6,466 nt of DNA from RYN-428 sp035648595 (GCA_035648595.1 DASRLH010000376.1:1-6466); one strand, 5' to 3'; shown: positions 1 to 5,532, counted from the stretch's first letter. Notes: generated by a model not told the origin, from the sequence alone. Program-made: numbers and translations.

Positions 1-85
1 GGAACCAGCCCTGCCGCTTCAAACGCAGTGCTTGGAAACGACGCCACTGCCGCCAATCCTTCAGCGTGCCTTCCGTGGCTTCCAT
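1..85 (-). CDS. N-terminus of a helix-turn-helix transposase-like protein (partial)
   Basis: Reading the minus strand from an ATG at 85-83 gives 28 uninterrupted codons to the window edge, beginning MEATEGTLKDWRQWRRFQAL and ending in an RLKRQGWF-like stretch. The pattern (Trp-Arg-Arg, then a Leu-Arg-Leu-Lys core helix ending Gln-Gly-Trp) is how the first helix of the DNA-binding domain of many IS630-type and related transposases reads, just before the recognition helices. The catalytic DDE domain would lie off the left edge. No strong ribosome binding site precedes the ATG. Context supports the call: the neighbouring methyltransferase gene loses its homology close to this start, as expected if an insertion sequence end lies between about 105 and 137. 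It could instead be a non-transposase HTH protein; 28 codons cannot settle this. Confidence 0.45.
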   Translation of the reverse strand, partial: MEATEGTLKDWRQWRRFQALRLKRQGWF

Positions 86-134
86 GCCTATCTTATGCCT
101 ATTTCAAAGATTAAACTTCATTGCGCAACGATCA

Positions 135-1267
135 GTAAATCGGTGCTTTCAGTTGCTTCGAGATGGCGGAAGGCTGGGAATTGTACTCCCGGAAAGCGTC
201 CTTGGAAATCCGTCGTACGGGCACGTCGTCAGCTGGATAATGGAACGCGCCACCATTCGCGCCGTGATTACCATGCCTGAGTCGTTGTTTAAGACAAGCG
301 GTAAGGGCGGAACGCATACGAAGGTTTGTGTTTTGGTGCTGATAAAGGAAAAACCGCTCGACTCCTATCCAATCTTCATGGCCGAAGCCAAGTGGTGCGG
401 ACACGATTCGCGCGGGAATCCCACGATGCGGAAAACGGAATCCGGCGAACTTCAATTGCTCGACGACACGCCGGAGATTGGACAACGAGTCAGGCAATAC
501 TCCATTGGCGAACATTTCCCCAGAACCCGCTTTGGCTTCGTCTTAAACTCAAGCGAGCTTTTCAATCGAATTCTCGTTCCCAAGTATTACAATCCCGAAA
601 TTGACGCCGAACTCAAACGCCTGGGCGCCACCCATGAATTGGTGACCGTAGGTTCCCTCGTCAACAAGGGCGTCATTCACGTTGATACCGGCGCGGAAGT
701 TGGAAAGATGGCGTATGGCACGGGAGTGATACCTTTCGTTCGGACGTCCGATATATCCAATTGGGAAATAAAATCCGATTTCAAGCATGGCGTAAGCGAC
801 GAAATCTACGAGGACGCCCGTACGCGCAAAAGCAACAAAGCAGACGCGGCGGCCGGAGACATCTGATGGTGCGCGACGGAACGTACCTGATCGGCACAAC
901 CGCGATCGTTACCGAAAGCGATACCCCGATGTTGTTCCAAAGCCATATCTGCCGCATTCGTGTGATCGACAAGGAAGCCGTCGATCCCTGGCTCTTGTTC
1001 GCCTGTCTAAACGCGCCGATCGTAAAGAGACAGATCAGAGCCAAGCAGTTCACGCAGGACATTATTGACACGCTGGGCAAGCGGCTCATGGAGGTGATAT
1101 TGCCGATTCCAAAAGATAAAGCCTTTGGCTCCAAAATCGCGCGCGAAACCCAGGAGGTGATCCTAAAGCGAATTGAACTTCGCAATCGTGCAAAGCAAAT
1201 TGCCCTCGAAGTCGAAGGAGTCAATGAATTGGCGGAAGAAGATCGTGATCTTTTGGAATCAATCTAA
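135..1267 (+). pseudogene. Type I-like N6-adenine DNA methyltransferase (HsdM) with fused specificity domain, truncated and frameshifted
   Basis: The reading frame from about 135 to 863 shows the C-terminal part of the N6-methylase fold: RCFQLLRDGG, GRLGIVLPESVLGNPSY, then a MPESLFKTSGKGGTHTKVCV segment, the conserved end of the domain that normally follows the catalytic NPPY/F motif. SAM-binding motif I and NPPY/F are both missing; upstream sequence in this frame is Cys/Arg-rich and unlike HsdM. From about 640 the protein continues into an HsdS-like target-recognition domain (IPFVRTSDISNWE, then VRDGTYLIGTTAIVTES, QSHICRIRV, a helix with KRQIRAKQFTQDIIDTLGKR) and a C-terminal coiled helix ending at TAA 1265-1267. 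The frame breaks at 863/864: AGDI is followed by TGA, while LMVRDGTYL continues in the next frame, consistent with loss of one C. An intact protein would bind SAM and methylate adenine at a site chosen by its own recognition domain. This copy should be catalytically dead. GC content is lower than in most of the window. Confidence 0.8.
866..1267 (+). CDS. Possible re-initiated fragment: C-terminal half of the target-recognition domain
   Basis: After the frameshift, the downstream frame has its own ATG at 866-868 overlapping the stop of the upstream frame (TGATG). A GGAG at 855-858 sits seven bases before it, which is good spacing for a ribosome binding site. The 133-residue product would start MVRDGTYLIGTTAIVTES and carry the second part of the HsdS-like recognition domain and the C-terminal helix. 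In the intact family this stretch is continuous with the methylase, so the ribosome site is probably a by-product of codons for Ala-Gly-Asp. It is listed separately because it might still be translated by stop-start coupling; on its own it could at most bind DNA or a partner subunit. I consider decay more likely than a functional split. Confidence 0.3.
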   Translation: MVRDGTYLIGTTAIVTESDTPMLFQSHICRIRVIDKEAVDPWLLFACLNAPIVKRQIRAKQFTQDIIDTLGKRLMEVILPIPKDKAFGSKIARETQEVILKRIELRNRAKQIALEVEGVNELAEEDRDLLESI

Positions 1268-1339
1268 GTCGGTTGCCTGCCGACCCGCCTCCGTCCAGCC
1301 GCGGAGGCTCGTTGCCAAAGCGCCGGGTGGAGGCAATTT
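1268..1339. terminator. Hairpins between convergent genes, candidate bidirectional terminator
   Basis: The 72 bases between the methyltransferase remnant (plus) and the secreted protein gene (minus) hold three inverted repeats: gtcgg/ccgac (1268-1272 with 1280-1284), gcctccg/cggaggc (1287-1293 with 1302-1308, 8-base loop), and ttgcc/ggcaa (1312-1316 with 1332-1336). The last is followed on the plus strand by TTTTCATTTTTT from 1337, as in an intrinsic terminator, although its 15-base loop is long. A terminator is expected between convergent genes. No comparable U-run is seen in the minus direction. Confidence 0.4.
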
Positions 1340-1864
1340 TCATTTTTTCTTCTCCTCCTTCACCATCGTCAGCTTCACCCCCCGCACGTTCATCAGCACC
1401 CGGCTGATATTCCCCGTGGAGCGCAGGGCGATGCTGGTGTTGTCGTTGAGAACCGTGAGCGTGCCGATGTTGAGGGTCTGGAACGTATGCCAGTCCTTGG
1501 TATTTTTCGTGTAGGCCACCACCTTGTTGGCGGCGGCTTTCACCATGAACTCCCCGCCGGCGTTGGGGGCGCAGGAGTAGGTGACTTCCACCGTGTACTT
1601 CCCCTTCTTCGCGGCCTTGGGCCATTCGATGTATTCGTTGGGATCGACCCAGAAAATAAGCGTCGGCACCGGCTTGGGATCGAGCTTCAGGCGGAAACCG
1701 TGAATGCGCGCCGCCTGCGGCTTGAGCAGCAGCGTCCCCTCCGGCACCGCCTCGGCGGGAGCGCTCGCCGGGGGCTTGGATTTGCCAGTGTCATCGCCGC
1801 GGACGATGGCGAAAAGTGAAATCGTTGTAATTGCAATGATTGTGATATTCAAACGTCGTCGCAT
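1340..1864 (-). CDS. Secreted small beta-sandwich protein, carbohydrate-binding-module-like
   Basis: The 174-residue product starts with a signal peptide: positive MRRR, a hydrophobic core through residue 21, and probable cleavage near residue 23. A short Pro/Ala/Ser-rich spacer (about 24-42) precedes a single domain (about 45-168). Its pattern resembles galactose-binding-like or CBM6-type jelly rolls: NEYIEWPKAAKKGKYTVEV (a Trp, then Gly-Lys-Tyr opening a strand), FMVKA, a Thr...Asp-Trp...Phe strand (TKNTKDWHTFQTLNIGTLTV), and a last strand near VRGVKLTMV. The protein ends in a Lys/Glu tail. Such domains in planctomycetes bind sugars or act as structural modules of exported proteins, but no catalytic residues are visible, so no enzymatic role is proposed. 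ATG 1864 is supported by GAGG about eight bases upstream on the minus strand. It is divergent from the DUF2283 gene and convergent with the methyltransferase remnant. Confidence 0.75.
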   Translation of the reverse strand: MRRRLNITIIAITTISLFAIVRGDDTGKSKPPASAPAEAVPEGTLLLKPQAARIHGFRLKLDPKPVPTLIFWVDPNEYIEWPKAAKKGKYTVEVTYSCAPNAGGEFMVKAAANKVVAYTKNTKDWHTFQTLNIGTLTVLNDNTSIALRSTGNISRVLMNVRGVKLTMVKEEKKK

Positions 1865-1909
1865 GATAAGCCCTCGTGGAAAGTTGCAGGCGGCGCCGGA
1901 CGCGCATCA

Positions 1910-2107
1910 ATGGTACACCACACCAAGGAGATCAAGGAAGACACGCTCTTGGCCGACTACACCGAGGATGGATGCCTCATCGGCATCGAGGTCTTGTCGC
2001 CGGTGCGCATCGCGGACTTGGAAAAACTCGTGACCCAGGCGGATCTGCGCAAGACATTCCGCAAATTCGTGGAGACCTCCGCGCCCGGCCAGCTGGTGAT
2101 CGCGTAA
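1910..2107 (+). CDS. DUF2283-type small protein, apparently lacking the usual N-terminal strand
   Basis: The 65-residue product contains HTKEIKEDTLLADYTEDG followed by CLIGIEVLSPV, the core of DUF2283 proteins (an acidic strand, then D-x-D-G-x-x-x-G-I-E-x-L). A C-terminal helical extension (about 33-55, DLEKLVTQADLRKTFRKFVE) is common in longer members. Family members normally begin with a strand of the type Tyr-Asp-x-x-x-Asp-x-x-Tyr-Ile; here the ATG falls after it, and the codons upstream in this frame (back to 1862) do not encode it. The gene is therefore 5'-truncated or has diverged at its start. No clear ribosome binding site precedes the ATG. Some DUF2283 genes lie beside DUF4258 genes in toxin-antitoxin-like pairs, but no such partner is present. 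The stop lies seven bases from the convergent alanine racemase end. Confidence 0.6.
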   Translation: MVHHTKEIKEDTLLADYTEDGCLIGIEVLSPVRIADLEKLVTQADLRKTFRKFVETSAPGQLVIA

Positions 2108-2114
2108 ATTGGTC

Positions 2115-3047
2115 CTATTCGGCGTGATACTCTCGCATTCCCCCCGCGCACAGCCGCATAAGAACTTCCTGCGGGCTGACCTTCCAATCCCCCGCCACTT
2201 CCATTTCGCTCAGCCCGTCCCCAAGCAGCACGACTCCATCGCCGACGCGATCGCCCCCGCCGGTTTCGACAAACGCCGATTGCATCCCCACTTCAATGAC
2301 GCGCGACTTCCGCCCATTGATCAGGCACGGCCCGGGCCGCAGGCCGTTGGAATACCCAGCCAGAATCACGCCATGACGGGCAACGGCAAAGCCCGTGTAC
2401 CCCACGGGGCCATCCGACTTGCGCTCCTCCACCAGCCGCGTCGAAGCGCGCACCGCGCCGGCGTAAAGCGCCAGCCCCGGTCGCACCGCATCCAGCCGCG
2501 CCTCGGGCTCGGCAAGCAGCGACGACCCGGCGGCGTGCAGCTTCAGCTCATGATGCCCGACCCGTTCAACCAGCCGGGCGACGCGCGCAAGCGTGGTCGC
2601 ATGTGTAAACGCTTCCCGGCATTCGCCGGCTTCCAGCACCGCCTCGATCTGCCCAGCCGGGCAGGCGAACCGCTGCATCCCGGTATCCACCGAAAGCACC
2701 GGCCCCGCAGCGCGCAGCGCGCCGGCTCTTCCCACATCCCACGCCGCCGGGCGCACATGATGCTTCAGATATTCCTCCGCGTCCTCCCCCGCCCCCGGCC
2801 CCAGCGCCAGCGATGGCTTTCCCGTCCGCTCCCAGATGCGCGCCGCCGCCGCCTCGGCCACGCTGAACACACAAAACCCCTCAACGCCATCGGCAAGAAC
2901 CGGCAACACCCGCTCGATCCCCAGCCCATACGCATCGGCCTTGACGACCGCGATGATGGGAACGCCGGTGAGACGCCGGATGTCGGCGAGGTTTTGGCGA
3001 ATGCGGGAAAGGTCGATGCGGACGGAGATGGCAGCGCTGGCGCCCAT
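2115..3047 (-). CDS. alr: Alanine racemase, short and divergent
   Basis: A PLP-dependent fold-type III racemase that interconverts L- and D-alanine for peptidoglycan. From the ATG at 3047 the protein has 310 residues, shorter than the usual 350-390. The PLP lysine is K36 in AVVKADAYGLG; DTGMQRF (121-127) keeps the conserved Arg; THAT (148-151), LHAAGSS (170-176) and VRPGLALY (188-195) correspond to the barrel motifs that hold the cofactor, with Gly where most enzymes have Asn. In the C-terminal beta domain, VGY (215-217) supplies the likely catalytic Tyr, and GYSNG replaces GYADG. The usual Met-Asp-Gln motif reads GMQS, so the Asp is missing. The frame stays open to 3191, but the extra 48 codons resemble nothing in the family, and ISVRIDLSRIRQNL just after M1 is the normal N-terminus. 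There is no strong ribosome site. It is divergent from the membrane-protein pair. Confidence 0.87.
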   Translation of the reverse strand: MGASAAISVRIDLSRIRQNLADIRRLTGVPIIAVVKADAYGLGIERVLPVLADGVEGFCVFSVAEAAAARIWERTGKPSLALGPGAGEDAEEYLKHHVRPAAWDVGRAGALRAAGPVLSVDTGMQRFACPAGQIEAVLEAGECREAFTHATTLARVARLVERVGHHELKLHAAGSSLLAEPEARLDAVRPGLALYAGAVRASTRLVEERKSDGPVGYTGFAVARHGVILAGYSNGLRPGPCLINGRKSRVIEVGMQSAFVETGGGDRVGDGVVLLGDGLSEMEVAGDWKVSPQEVLMRLCAGGMREYHAE

Positions 3048-3155
3048 CGCCGCATTAGAATCGCCGGAGGCCGGGGGCGTCCAGCGCAACGCGAATTGAA
3101 GTGAAACCCGATCAGTCCCTGGAATGCATTGCTCTCGTCGCCACGGTAGTTCGGT

Positions 3156-3184
3156 TTGACATCGACTGGCGATATTTGGATCAT
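3156..3184 (+). promoter_or_regulatory. Candidate sigma-70-type promoter for the membrane-protein pair
   Basis: A perfect -35 box TTGACA lies at 3156-3161, followed after 17 bases by GATCAT at 3179-3184, which matches TATAAT at four of six positions. Transcription would begin near 3190-3192. The TTG of the -35 box is also the first possible start codon of the downstream frame, which argues that the true start lies further downstream. No experimental evidence is available. Confidence 0.45.
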
Positions 3185-3191
3185 TGATCAA

Positions 3192-3569
3192 GTGTCAGCA
3201 AAGCGTTGGACAGATGAGCGGAAGCGACGACGTCTGCAAAAAGAGACGTCGGATGTGGAGCGATATCGTGAGGTGGGGCGAGTTCTGCGTTGGCTCTTCG
3301 TCTGTGCTATGATTACGATATGCGTTCTGAGGATTTGCTCGTTGATCGAGAAGATGGCGGAGAAGCCCGCGTGGCTTGAGCTATCGTTGGGTATTCTCGC
3401 CGGGCTGACCGGTCCGTCGGGCATCTTCTTTTGGATCAATCGACGCCAGAGGCGGTTTACAAAGCTCGCCGCCGCTCGATTGGCGAAGTTCGAGCGTGAG
3501 CATGACACAGACAGAACGTCTAGCGGCTTGTTGCCCGATGGAACCAATCCGCCGGAGGACATGGCATGA
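3192..3569 (+). CDS. Small two-helix membrane protein of unknown function
   Basis: I do not recognise a family. From GTG 3192 the product has 125 residues: a highly charged N-terminus (KRWTDERKRRRLQKE), a first membrane segment (about 33-53, VLRWLFVCAMITICVL), a short loop, a second membrane segment (about 62-83, containing LGILAGLTGPSGIFFWI), then a basic cytoplasmic segment (NRRQRRFTKLAAARLAKFER) and a polar tail. The basic residues after the second helix suggest both termini are cytoplasmic. The start is uncertain: TTG 3156 coincides with a -35-like box, GTG 3192 would be close to leaderless, and GTG 3255 has a weak AAGAGA about eight bases upstream and would leave 104 residues. The stop TGA overlaps the next gene's ATG (ATGA), so the two are translationally coupled. 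GC content is lower than in the flanking genes, hinting at horizontal origin. Confidence 0.6.
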   Translation: MSAKRWTDERKRRRLQKETSDVERYREVGRVLRWLFVCAMITICVLRICSLIEKMAEKPAWLELSLGILAGLTGPSGIFFWINRRQRRFTKLAAARLAKFEREHDTDRTSSGLLPDGTNPPEDMA

Positions 3570-4084
3570 AGCCCGAAATTGAATTGATCATCTGGACCGC
3601 TCTGCTGTCCGTCGTGATCGCTTACGCATGGTTCGTGCATTTCCGCGTCTGGGCTCTGCGCCAAGATCTCTTCGAAATACGAGATTGCCTATGGGATGAG
3701 ATGCGTCAAATCCAGTCACTGGATGATCGCTCTCATCAGGAACTGCGCAACTCAATCAACGCCATGATCCGGTTCGCGCCTTGGCTCTCCTTTATTTCCT
3801 TGTGGAGGGTTTTGTTTGGCGGGACCACCCAATCCATTCGGCCAGCCGATGACGTCCCGGAACCGATCATGCGAATGCGTGCCGCGGTATTGGAACGAAT
3901 TGTTCGTTATCTCCTGCGGGAAACAATCACCGGTCTGCTCTTCTCGCTGACGGCAAACATTTATCGGTCAAAAAGACTGGTTGAAGGTCAAATATCACGC
4001 TGGGTCGGGCGCCTCATCGAATCCAAGGAAATCCGGCAGATTGATCCCCGTGTTGCGCGTCACGCGAAATCGCAAGGAATCTAA
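3566..4084 (+). CDS. Membrane-anchored protein of unknown function, coupled to the upstream gene
   Basis: The start ATG 3566 overlaps the upstream stop, and GGAGG at 3554-3558 is seven bases before it, so the start is well supported. The 172-residue product has an N-terminal membrane helix (about 7-26, IIWTALLSVVIAYAWFV). A charged amphipathic segment follows (about 32-68, ALRQDLFEIRDCLWDEMRQI and then QELRNSINAMIRF). A second, short hydrophobic stretch lies at about 71-85 (APWLSFISLWRVLFG), with a weaker one near 120-130 in an Arg-rich C-terminal half. The Arg-Leu-Arg-Gln-Asp-Leu-Phe and Leu-Trp-Asp-Glu pattern and the IRFAPWLS motif look like conserved family features, but I cannot name the family. 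Tight coupling to the preceding two-helix protein suggests a membrane complex. A defence role is possible given the nearby restriction-modification remnant, but the racemase, DUF2283 and CBM-like genes lie between. Confidence 0.7.
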   Translation: MKPEIELIIWTALLSVVIAYAWFVHFRVWALRQDLFEIRDCLWDEMRQIQSLDDRSHQELRNSINAMIRFAPWLSFISLWRVLFGGTTQSIRPADDVPEPIMRMRAAVLERIVRYLLRETITGLLFSLTANIYRSKRLVEGQISRWVGRLIESKEIRQIDPRVARHAKSQGI

Positions 4085-4159
4085 CGAGCGGCCCACATAG
4101 CAACGGTGCCTGATCGTGCGATCTCTCACGCGCTATACGCGCCCTCCTGGAGCTTCCTT

Positions 4160-5248
4160 ATGTACCGACACACCCTACTTTTCGCACTCATCGTTTCCTC
4201 ACTGATGCCCCCCTCCCTTTCCCTCGCCGCCGGCAAGATCGGCAAACTCCCCCACGTCGAGTTTGACGTCGCGAACAAGACCGTGCGCGTGGAGTGTGAG
4301 GCGCTTAACCTCAAGGTGCCGCTGGAGTTTTTTTGCTGCGTGACGGGGAGCAACGAGCATGAGTCGGTGTTGCGCACGCCGGCCAAGCCTTCGGACATTC
4401 AGATCGCGCTGCTGGCGATCGGCCTCAAGCCCGGCAAGCCGATCAGCTTCAGCGAGGCGGCGAACAAGTGGATTCCGCCGCAAGGCCCGCCGCTGCATAT
4501 CAGCGTGGAATATGTGAAGGATGGCAAAACCATCTCCTATCCCGGCTACCGCTGGATGCGGGACATGAAAACCAGGAAAGAGCCCAAGGCCTTCACCTGG
4601 GTCTACACCGGCTCGCGCGTGATGCCCGACGGCAAATTCGCCGCCGACGTAACCGGCTATGTGGTGAGCATCGTCAACTTCGATCTGACGCTCGTGGATG
4701 TGCCCGAGTTGGCCAGCAGCGCCAACGAGACGCTGGAATGGGAATGCAATTCCGATCTGATGCCCAAGACCGGCACGAAAGTTTGGATGATCATCGAGCC
4801 CGCCGGCAAGGACGCAAAAGCGAAGCAACCAGCGAATAAGGCGGGCGCCGCGCCCAAGGCGCAATCGCCGCAATCGAGCACCGGCCAGGGCGCGTCCCGG
4901 CAGGTAGCCAGCGCGTCCGCGCCGTCCCCGGGCCTCGCGTCGGCTTCCTCCGCGAATGACGCCACCGCCCCCGCGTCCGGCGATCATCTGTCCGATGTGC
5001 ATATCGATACGCAAAAGGTCAACGCTCTCGAGCAATACTGGCAGCAGAAAGTCGGCCCCCACGAAGCCGCCCTCCGCGAGGCGGCACAGGCGCATTACAA
5101 AGTCATGCGCGATCTCCGCAAGGAGCAGCAACGGCTTATCGACGAAGCCGACCGCATCCAACGCGCCATCGACAAACTCGAAAAGGAATACCAGGACATG
5201 ACCACGCCGAGACCCGAAGCGGGCGGCGGGGAGGATGGCGGGAAATAG
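4160..5248 (+). CDS. Secreted YdjY-domain protein with C-terminal coiled coil
   Basis: ATG 4160 is chosen over GTG 4106 because GGAG (4149-4152) sits seven bases upstream and the product then begins with a clean signal peptide: MYRHTLLFALIVSSLMPPSL, with cleavage after about residue 24 (SLAA). Residues about 33-213 match the YdjY-like domain common in Planctomycetes and Verrucomicrobia: LEFFCCVTGSNEHESVLRT, then AKPSDIQIALLAIGLKPGKP, a WIPPQGPP turn, VEYVKDGK, WVYTGS, and GKFAADVTGYVVSIVNF. Its biochemical role is unknown. Residues about 214-275 are a low-complexity Ala/Ser/Pro/Gln/Lys linker; 287-347 form a long charged helix (YWQQKVGPHEAALREAAQAH onwards), probably a coiled coil, before a Gly/Glu tail. 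The extension may tether or oligomerise the protein outside the membrane. The 75 bases upstream show no terminator, so read-through from the membrane pair is possible. Confidence 0.8.
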   Translation: MYRHTLLFALIVSSLMPPSLSLAAGKIGKLPHVEFDVANKTVRVECEALNLKVPLEFFCCVTGSNEHESVLRTPAKPSDIQIALLAIGLKPGKPISFSEAANKWIPPQGPPLHISVEYVKDGKTISYPGYRWMRDMKTRKEPKAFTWVYTGSRVMPDGKFAADVTGYVVSIVNFDLTLVDVPELASSANETLEWECNSDLMPKTGTKVWMIIEPAGKDAKAKQPANKAGAAPKAQSPQSSTGQGASRQVASASAPSPGLASASSANDATAPASGDHLSDVHIDTQKVNALEQYWQQKVGPHEAALREAAQAHYKVMRDLRKEQQRLIDEADRIQRAIDKLEKEYQDMTTPRPEAGGGEDGGK

Positions 5249-5349
5249 CGCGAGTCTTTCGGTGACCCAGGATCGAGGTCTTGTTGTGGTGCGATGCCCG
5301 TCACCGTATCACGGGCGGGCCGCCCGTGCCAGTGATTTTGCGTAACCGT
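5249..5349. other. Intergenic stretch downstream of the YdjY gene
   Basis: There is no coding signal on either strand in this part of the gap. It holds a GC-rich palindrome (5310-5328) and an upstream gcccgt (5296-5301) that could pair alternatively with acgggc (5311-5316). No promoter with good boxes was found. Together with the MITE-like element that follows, it makes up most of the 297-base gap before the next start codon. Confidence 0.6.
5310..5328. repeat. GC-rich palindrome, possible terminator or dispersed repeat
   Basis: The 19-base sequence cacgggcgggccgcccgtg folds into a nine-base-pair perfect stem around a single central base. It lies 61 bases after the YdjY stop. The nearest T-run (5337-5339) is too far away for a classic intrinsic terminator. 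Sequences of this kind, acgggc...gcccgt followed by gccagtg, recur between genes of planctomycete genomes to my recollection; this was not checked. Confidence 0.55.
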
Positions 5350-5532
5350 GCTCGGTTAGGGTGTAGCGCCCGATTGTGGCGGTCCCCTGGTGGGGCGGAC
5401 ATTCCTGTCTGCCTCGCGTCCGCGAGCGCGGGGGTGTACTCATCCCCGCCGAGCGGACGCGAAGAAATAAGGAAGGGACAGGAATGTCTGCCCCACCAAG
5501 TCGCCACAAACACGAGTTACACCCGCTCGGTT
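5350..5532. mobile_element. MITE-like element: matched terminal inverted repeats, nested hairpin, probable 8-bp target duplication
   Basis: An inverted repeat spans 5359-5524. The ends read gggtgta-N8-ttgtggcg (5359-5381) and its reverse complement with the same eight-base gap (5502-5524). Inside are 22-base arms with one mismatch (5388-5409 and 5477-5498; the arms start tggtggggc and end cattcctgtc), a 10-bp stem tcgcgtccgc/gcggacgcga (5414-5423 and 5453-5462), and a 6-bp stem gcgggg/ccccgc (5428-5433 and 5444-5449). The octamer gctcggtt flanks it directly at 5350-5357 and 5525-5532, with one extra A at the left, as expected of a target-site duplication. No protein is encoded in the roughly 166 bp, so movement would need a transposase in trans. 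It ends one base before the GAGG of the next gene. Confidence 0.7.

Noticed and set aside
855..870. Programmed ribosomal frameshift in the methyltransferase
   Set aside because: There is no slippery heptamer or homopolymer at ATC-TGA, and such enzymes are not known to use recoding. A simple one-base loss explains it better.
2109..3104. Long open frame of 331 codons on the plus strand
   Set aside because: It lies opposite the alanine racemase, is rich in Arg, Pro and His, and has no recognisable motif. It is the antisense shadow of a high-GC gene.
3048..3191. N-terminal extension of the alanine racemase to 3191
   Set aside because: The 48 extra residues do not resemble any Alr N-terminus, and the family homology begins immediately after the ATG at 3047. 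The stretch also overlaps the candidate promoter of the divergent gene.
4106..4159. Upstream GTG start for the YdjY-domain gene
   Set aside because: It would bury the signal peptide behind 18 unrelated residues. ATG 4160 has a properly spaced GGAG.
4199..5161. Open frame of 320 codons on the minus strand
   Set aside because: It is opposite the YdjY-domain gene and is Gly/Arg/His-rich in the manner of an antisense frame. The plus strand has a signal peptide, ribosome site and known domain.
5359..5524. CRISPR array or riboswitch
   Set aside because: The repeat units are inverted rather than regularly spaced direct repeats with unique spacers, and no conserved riboswitch core was seen.
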